From Zygnema cylindricum (lineage: Eukaryota; Streptophyta; Zygnematophyceae; Zygnematales; Zygnemataceae): DNA of 64,000 nt. The position numbers and the translations under genes are program-made. Below the pieces are notes generated by a model. That model was given only the letters and a program-made list of their open reading frames with translations. It was not told the origin of the DNA and did not search any database. Numbering within the stretch: position 1 is the first letter of the stretch; each line of letters opens with the position of its first letter. This document shows positions 57,631 to 64,000 of this stretch, piece by piece. The stretch is from assembly GCA_037447655.1 (NCBI GenBank), contig JBBHKE010003521.1, positions 1-64,000 of the forward strand, given 5' to 3'.

Positions 57631-58104
57631 TCGTTGCTACACCTAACTGGAGCCGCACGTCAGCGTAGAACCCTTAGGGCGGCAGCCGGAGGTGAACGCG
57701 GCAATGATTACCTTGCCGAATCCGTACAGTTTGACAATGTATCGGTTTATCTTGCCGACTCCGTACAGTTTGACAAAATACGGTGTTTTCAAGTGAGTCC
57801 GCAACTTTTCCCTCTGTCAACTTTTCCCCATTGTCAAATAGCAGAGGAAATCCAGAGAAGGTGTTTCTCCCTTCCCCTCTTCCCTCAACCTCACCTTCAT
57901 CCTTCTCCACGCCTTCCTCCAACTCCTTTAGACAATACTTTTGATTTCCCATTTCTCTCATTTTTCTTTCTTTTCACTCTCTCTGTTTTGTATCCCTTTT
58001 CCCCTACCTACCTTCTCGACTCTCTCGTCATTTGAACCTCCACTCTCCCCCCTCTCCCTCCCCTTATTCTATCTCTTGTCCCCTCCTCCTCGCTTGTTTT
58101 CCTT
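57631..58104 (+). promoter_or_regulatory. upstream / 5' untranslated region of the LRR gene
   Basis: Sequence before the LRR start codon at 58105. A TCCGTACAGTTTGACAA-containing motif of ~38 bp is duplicated in tandem (about 57720-57775). It is followed by a strongly pyrimidine-rich leader (57855-58100), common in plant 5' untranslated regions. No TATA box assigned. Confidence 0.4.
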
Positions 58105-61100
58105 ATGGCGTTTTTTCCCAGCTTTGTTTTTTTTGCGACAATCCTTCATCTCCGTACGATCCGTACGACCTTCGCTTATGATACCTTCTGCGAGATCCCG
58201 GTCTCTGCTGCTGACGCGGAAGCCTTGCAGGAAGCTTCTCTGTACTTGGGCTTGGAAGAGGACGAATGGAAGCTCGGTAATAACGCATGCTGCTGGCATA
58301 TGATCACTTGCAATAGAACACGCGGTGTTTTCAGAGTGACTGAGGTTGATCTCACTGAATTTTGGTTAGCCGGCAGTTTGCCGCCGTCCATCGGGAACTT
58401 GACCGCTTTGAAAAAGTTGAACTTGGGTTCAAACGCTTTAATAGGGAATATTCCGGACAGTTGGGGAAATCTTATAGAATTAAGAGAGTTGGACCTCTCT
58501 AATAATAGTTTAAATGGAACCGCAAATGTGGTGGGGAAAATGACCATACTAGAATATCTCTCTCTCGGATCTAATCTGTTTACCGGAGACATGAATGAAA
58601 TTCCACTTGGCAACTTGACAGCCTTAATTAAATTATGCATGGATGATAATGATTTTACAAGATTTTTTCCTGATTGGATTGGTAATTTCTCTAACCTAGA
58701 GTATCTTAATCTCGGTGAAAACCTCAAAATGTCTCCTTCCAATCTTCCAGCTGATGATTCAAAGTGGCCGGATACACTTCAAGGTGTCAATTTATCATCA
58801 ATGAATCTCATTTGATCGATTCCCAGAGAGCTAGTTTCCCTTCCAAAGATTTCCCAGATTGACCTCAGTCACAATTCCTTAAATGGAAGCCTCCCTGACG
58901 CTTTCGTTTTCAGCACCCAAAATAGCACTGTTTTACTTAACTCGAATAGTTTTACAGGAGTTATAGCACCTAGTCTTGCAAATGAAAACATTTCCATTCT
59001 TGATCTGTCAGATAATGTTCTAAGTGGAAATGTTTCAGAGATCCTCAACATTCTGTGCACTGACAACTCAAATTCGACTATCCAATACCTAAATGTAAGC
59101 CAAAACAATTTCACTGGGGAATTCTTATCCGATTATAGTGGTGGAAATTGTATTCATCTCGCTATTGTTGTTCTTAGCCACAATTATCTCAGTGGCCCTA
59201 TCGCTAACTTCTCAGGGTTGACAGGCCTAAAACATTTGTATTTAGATAATAACGAATTCTCGGGCGAACTGTCCACTTTAAATAATACAAATATCACCAC
59301 TTTCAATGCGGCAAACAATAATTTGACTGGAGACATTTCTGCGGTAATGGCATTGCAAAATGTAGCACACCTAAACCTCAGTGGCAACTATTTCAGTGGA
59401 CATTTTCCTGCTGGCCCTAGTTGGGGTACAATTAAGACAATCGATCTTTCTCGGAATCTATTCTATGGGAAAATTCCGATCGGCTTCGAGAAAGAGGCGA
59501 CATCTTTAAAAGAAATTGATTTGAGCGAAAACAGTTTTTCTGGTAACATTCCTTGGTCTTTGTTCGACTCCACCGAACTCCGCAGCTTGTAAGTGATGGA
59601 AACTGGCTATGTTTTTAATTTCATGGTGAATTTAAAAGTCTTGTTGCACTTAAACTATGTGACGTATTGTTGGTTGACATTTGTCAAATAACATTCAAGG
59701 TAGCTTTTGTGTATATGTTTGAACCTTTCATAGATAATTCCATGCTTCATTTTTTGTAAAATAAGTCCAAAACGCTCCTCTCTATCAATTCTCAGTACAA
59801 TTTACAAACAACAAAACGTTTACATCACAAGACCCATGTTTGTTGCCATCTTGCCTTTGCCTGGCTTCTAGTACCAAGGCGCTTATTCTTACATTATCTT
59901 GATTTCAGGAAACTTCGGGGGAACCAGCTTAGCAAGTTCCCAAATTATTGGCGAAGCACTTCTGCAAAACTTAAAGTTATGTGAGTTTTTCAAAACTCGT
60001 TTTTTCAATTTCACGTTCTATAGTTGTTGAACTTATTTGCAAAGTTTGGAATTGTTGACATTGACCAATAAAATGGAGATGGTGTTTGTTGTGTTGAAGA
60101 AATGTTGGGAACAACTCAATTGACGAAATTCCGGAGTGGATTGCGAGGTACGCTGGACTTGAAAAAGTGTGAGTACAAACCATTTTCATAAATCTACCCA
60201 AAAAGAAATATTTCAAGAAGTTAAAGCTCTTAATGAAGCACAAAAACGACTGAAAGTGTGAGCAGCTTTTTCTTTCAAACTTGGCCCAAGTCACCTTCAA
60301 GATCTTTTAACCTGGTTTAGGCTCAAAAGGAAAATATCCAATGATGGGTATGTTGATTTTAGCGTTGAAAGTGAAAACAAATGTGGCTGAACCTAAAATG
60401 ACACAAAAAATTTCTTTAATTAATTGCCACATTTGCATCATTTTTAGAAGATCACGGTAAAATTAAATATAAGGTAATAATGGAGGCATCTTTGAAATAC
60501 TAAAACAGTGATATTGTAAAAGGATTTACAACTCGTCATTGGAGTGGGTCTAAGATGTAACGCAATTTTCATTTTTTGAGTTGATTTTCTTACGTCTTTG
60601 AGTAATTTATGGTGCGTTCCTGTATCAATACTGGTGGTACCAATAAATACCGTAAATACCATATATACCACAAAACTCATCCTTGAAGTTCCATGAAATT
60701 TAGGACATGATATCATTTGATTTTTCCTCTCTTATACGTTTATTAATTTTGATTGGCGATCATTACCTGATTGTAATCTGTCTCGCCAATTCAATATTTA
60801 TTAAATTTTCTGCGTAATCATGTTTAACTTGTCATGTCATGTGACGTATTGACATTCAAAGTTAAATATGGTCTTCCCATGCCTTTGGCAAAATGTGATT
60901 TTTTTTGAGCCAAACTAACTACTAGGAAGCCTGAGCGAAATGCTCCCATTGATCTTTTTTTGTTAGCCTTACATTTCCATCTCTGTCGTCTATAATTTGA
61001 GATTCCTATAGTAATACGGTTCTTACTGTTGTTTTGCGTCTATGCTAAAATAACGTCTGGTTGTCACAGGTATTTTAACAACAACAACATCACCGGCGTT

Positions 61101-63334
61101 ATACCGTCTTTTTTGGGAAATTTTTCATTTCTCCAAGTTTTGTGAGTAAACTAGTTTTTTTAATTCGGCATTTTTACAACCAGCTAGTGATATGTTACGT
61201 TTTATTCACAGAGCGAGCTTGTGATGATGCTTAAAATTTTTTGCAGATAATTCTAGGGCTTAATTTGAGTTCAAAATCTGAGAAAGCTTTGCCGTTTTTT
61301 ATGTTTACACCAAGGATTTGTCCAACAACCCATTTAATTTTGAAATTCTTGCTACTTTCGGGCTTGAGGAATTTGTTTACGACAATTCACTTCAGATATT
61401 TACACCTTCCAGTTTTGCTGGTTTGTTATATTTGTGAGCGTTACAAACTCTGCTTTGTTGATGATTTTTCTTGTTTTGGTCAAAACACACATTTATAGTG
61501 CTTTCAACGATATGTTTCTGAAGGAAAAGAGTTCACAACCAATCAAGCACATAATGCCATCGCAAATAGGGTTATGAAATTGCAGTGGGAGAGTAACACT
61601 GAAAAGCAGATGCATTTTCCATAAAGTTGTGATAATTTCTTAGCCATAATGTTCAGAAGTGTATCAAAGAACACAGAGCAGTATAGGATGGTAAAGTAAT
61701 GAAATGTTCTGCAAAAGAGTCAACATGGTAAGGTGCTTTCTCAAACTGTTATAAAAAAAAAGTTAGCTAGTTTCTTTACTTTGACGGTTAGCGATTATAT
61801 TATTTCTCGGCAAGTGCAACTATCTAATGGCATATCTGTTGCCCTGCTTGTGCAAAAGGAATTTGAGCCGATGCCATCTCACATGCACTATACCGGAGAG
61901 CCTTGAAAATCTTATGAGACTTTCTATTTTGTGAGTTTGCCATTTGCTTTCCATAACTAAAATCCTTCAATCACTGAGACTTTCTATGTAGTTCCAGGTT
62001 CCCCATCTCGGGACAGAAGGGGCGTTCAAACTGACTTGTTATCCGCCCCCCAGAAAAGCTACGTTAGCTTACTTTGAGATCTCTTTTCTTTTTGGTTTGT
62101 TTAATCCCAAATATTCAGGGCTTATTTTTCAGAGAAACAGGATTCCTGCTTTTTTGAAAACGGCTCATTATCTTTAAATCAGTCTCAAAACAGTTTATTT
62201 ACTATAGCAGAAAAACATACACTTGTAAACCTTTTGTAAGATATATGACGACATGTTTCAAGTATTTTGGTAAATAATGACCTTCGGAAAGGCAAAAGTG
62301 ACATAAAAAGTTCATTTAATACACGATTTTATGGACAACCTGAAAATTAATGCATGTGAAAGAAACGATTCGACTTTTTCAATATTTCCGCTTCTTTTCT
62401 ATGCATTAACATTCATGTCGATGCCCATAATTGGACGCATAAACATTCTTCCATCCTGCCATCGTTGTACGGCAGGTTGACATTTGCACTCACTTTTCAT
62501 GTTGGACAAAACATAAGTAAACTACTTAGGCAAAACATAAATGAACTGCTCAGAAAATAACTAATTTCAAATAAACCCCAAAAATCCTAATAAACCAATG
62601 TCATTTCCTATTGGATATATCACTTGCACACATTCTAAGTATAACTTTAAATCCATTTTATAGATTGTTAAATTACTTCGAATTGGCTTTGTAGGTTAAC
62701 GGTTTTATTGTTAATGCCACCTAGTCGGTGCTTCAATCCAAATACCTATATCAGTAAATGTTGCATGGAAGTTTATATCATTTACACGAAAAATCATGCA
62801 AAACCTTGAAAAGCTCATTCCTTTGCCTCAGTGGTGATATCATGTGTTAACAGAGGCTTATCGTTCAACTTGTTAAGTGGAAAAATCCCTCCACTACTTG
62901 GAGGACTTCCCCTCAAATTTTTGTGAGTTTAAGAGCGATATAGATACAAGCTACCTTCCCTATGAAGTTCGTTGTCTTAAAATACTATCTTCAAATGTGT
63001 TGATAGGCAATAGAATGGCACACCTCATGATTCCATCATAGGATGCGATCTTCATGGCTTATAACACTTTACATTGAAAGTTTATGAAAAGGTGACAAAA
63101 CGTTGATGTTTAAAAGTGTTGCATTCCTACAAGCTGACAAAGAGATGTCTATTTTCTACGAGAAATTGTCTAGCACTCTAATCATTGTTCCTAGAGTTTA
63201 TTTTTTTACTTACACATCGATTTTTTGTCTGGAACTATCCACTACCTGCACAGAAATTTGAGCAACAACAGCTTATCTTGACGTGTGCCTAACTTGTTTT
63301 TTACGAACAATCTCACCAATTGCTCTGTCTATAG
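58105..63334 (+). pseudogene. LRR receptor-like gene, 5' part, two in-frame TGA
   Basis: Exon 1 (58105-59588) starts with a hydrophobic signal peptide (MAFFPSFVFFATILHL), an LRR N-terminal cap with NACCWHMITC, then about 18 plant-type LRRs (LxxLxxLDLSxNxLxGxIP). Six more exons, all phase 2, carry one repeat each: 59909-59980, 60100-60168, 61071-61139, 61859-61930, 62854-62922 and, as a cap, 63254-63334 (end tentative). TGA interrupts NLI*SIPREL (58813-58815) and SNNSLS*RVPN (63278-63280), both where Gly is conserved; a third repeat has Cys there (HLTCTIPESL). Everything else is open. The family senses extracellular ligands at the plasma membrane. Transmembrane and kinase parts are not in the window. 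Pseudogene is the simplest reading. Confidence 0.8.
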
Positions 63335-64000
63335 GTATGATGCCCTTTTCCATGTTTTTCTATGGCTAGAGCTGGATGTTCCACACTTCAAAAGGGAGTC
63401 TTTGTCAATTAACGCATTCTCTTTCCTAAACGAAGCCATTGTTGTGAAGAAAGATAATATTCAAGTGATCGGTTTTAAAAAAAAAATCAATAATGGCAAT
63501 GAAATGACCTGACGATAACAAAAACATATGTTAATTTGGGTTCTGGCCATTGTGAGTCGCAGTTTTTTTCCCAACGATCTCCAAGCGGAATGCAAGGAAG
63601 GTGAGACTTTGCACACTACCTTTCGTGCCAGAAGATGACCCAAAAATTATAACATTGGAGTTCTGACAATCTACCAATGTTCATCTTTTTAATCTTATGG
63701 GGCTATTAATGATTTATATGTTACAATGGAAAAACTTGGGCATAAAAAATCTGTCTCAAACGTCTTCTTTGTGATTGGATCCTTAAAATATCGCGTCATC
63801 AATAGAACTGTTGCTGTTTAATCATAGGCTGATTGGTATATTTTGGTCGAACCAAACTCTTCCTTCTTCCGATTTCATGAGCTGATTTTTCTGTCTTTTT
63901 AAATTGAATTTTGGTGCTTCATAAATTCTTTGATGAATAAGTAACACTCCCTGGTTAAAGGAACCATTTCTATCACCCCACCGAAAATGAGAATTTCTTT
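63335..64000. other. intron or 3' continuation of LRR gene, nothing recognised
   Basis: Beyond the GTATGA donor-like site at 63335 no further LRR, transmembrane or kinase exon is recognisable up to the window end. The sequence is AT-rich and intron-like. Confidence 0.4.

Noticed and set aside
58105-63334. genome-wide reassignment of TGA to an amino acid
   Set aside because: The SHPRH-like gene ends at TGA just after its conserved C-terminal motif, and other TGA codons occur in clearly decayed transposons; only the LRR gene shows the glycine pattern.

Overview
The window looks like nuclear DNA of a green plant, probably a land plant outside the seed plants (bryophyte, lycophyte or fern) or a close streptophyte relative. 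This rests on one plant-type zinc-ribbon protein (EDR4/DUF3133 type), a plant-type extracellular leucine-rich repeat (LRR) receptor gene, an SHPRH-type SNF2 helicase, GT-AG introns of variable length, and a dense background of plant-style Ty3/gypsy, PIF/Harbinger and MITE elements. Lineage is inference; genus cannot be read from the sequence. Genes are sparse and AT-rich repeats dominate.

Three host genes are supported. (1) 15311-6638, minus strand: seven exons that join in frame to 823 codons plus a stop. The product has two zinc ribbons, a long basic/serine-rich linker with a four-fold repeated FRRQ[RK]T[LM]PS-like motif, and a C-terminal VNG/YD..AGFWG/VYVNGREL domain. (2) 48030-46678, minus strand: the last three recognisable exons of an SHPRH-like SNF2 ATPase/ubiquitin ligase; no upstream exon was recognised in this window. 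(3) 58105 to at least 63334, plus strand: an LRR receptor-like gene with a signal peptide and a large first exon, then a series of 69-72 bp exons each holding one LRR. It has two in-frame TGA codons, both at the conserved LRR glycine, so it is probably a pseudogene; any kinase part would lie beyond the window.

Layout. 1-4.9 kb: repeats and MITE copies. 5-15.3 kb: the zinc-ribbon gene, with MITEs in its introns. 16.7-19.85 kb: a nested pile of TA-flanked MITEs. 19.86-27.0 kb: a decayed Ty3/gypsy element (minus strand) with unequal LTRs. 27-29.4 kb: retroelement leader debris and a minisatellite. 29.9-33.4 kb: a broken PIF/Harbinger element whose transposase (plus) and Myb/SANT-like ORF (minus) converge. 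33.8-35 kb: a purine/pyrimidine-alternating tandem repeat. 36-38 kb: a partial LTR split by another insertion. 40.2-45.2 kb: Harbinger-type MITEs and paired repeat copies. 46.7-49.3 kb: the SHPRH-like gene and a polypyrimidine tract. 52-57.6 kb: minisatellites, MITEs and a reverse-transcriptase remnant. 57.6-64 kb: the LRR gene.

The repeats connect with one another. The ~950-980 bp elements have TAA/TTA target duplications typical of PIF/Harbinger, and the decayed Harbinger element here is a plausible relative of their mobiliser. Several unrelated repeat families share one small hairpin core (CCT-CCTCG-AGG). No operon-like or defence-island system was found. The most novel material is the repeated basic motif of the zinc-ribbon protein, the glycine-to-stop pattern in the LRR gene, and several repeat families carrying short unrecognised coding remnants.
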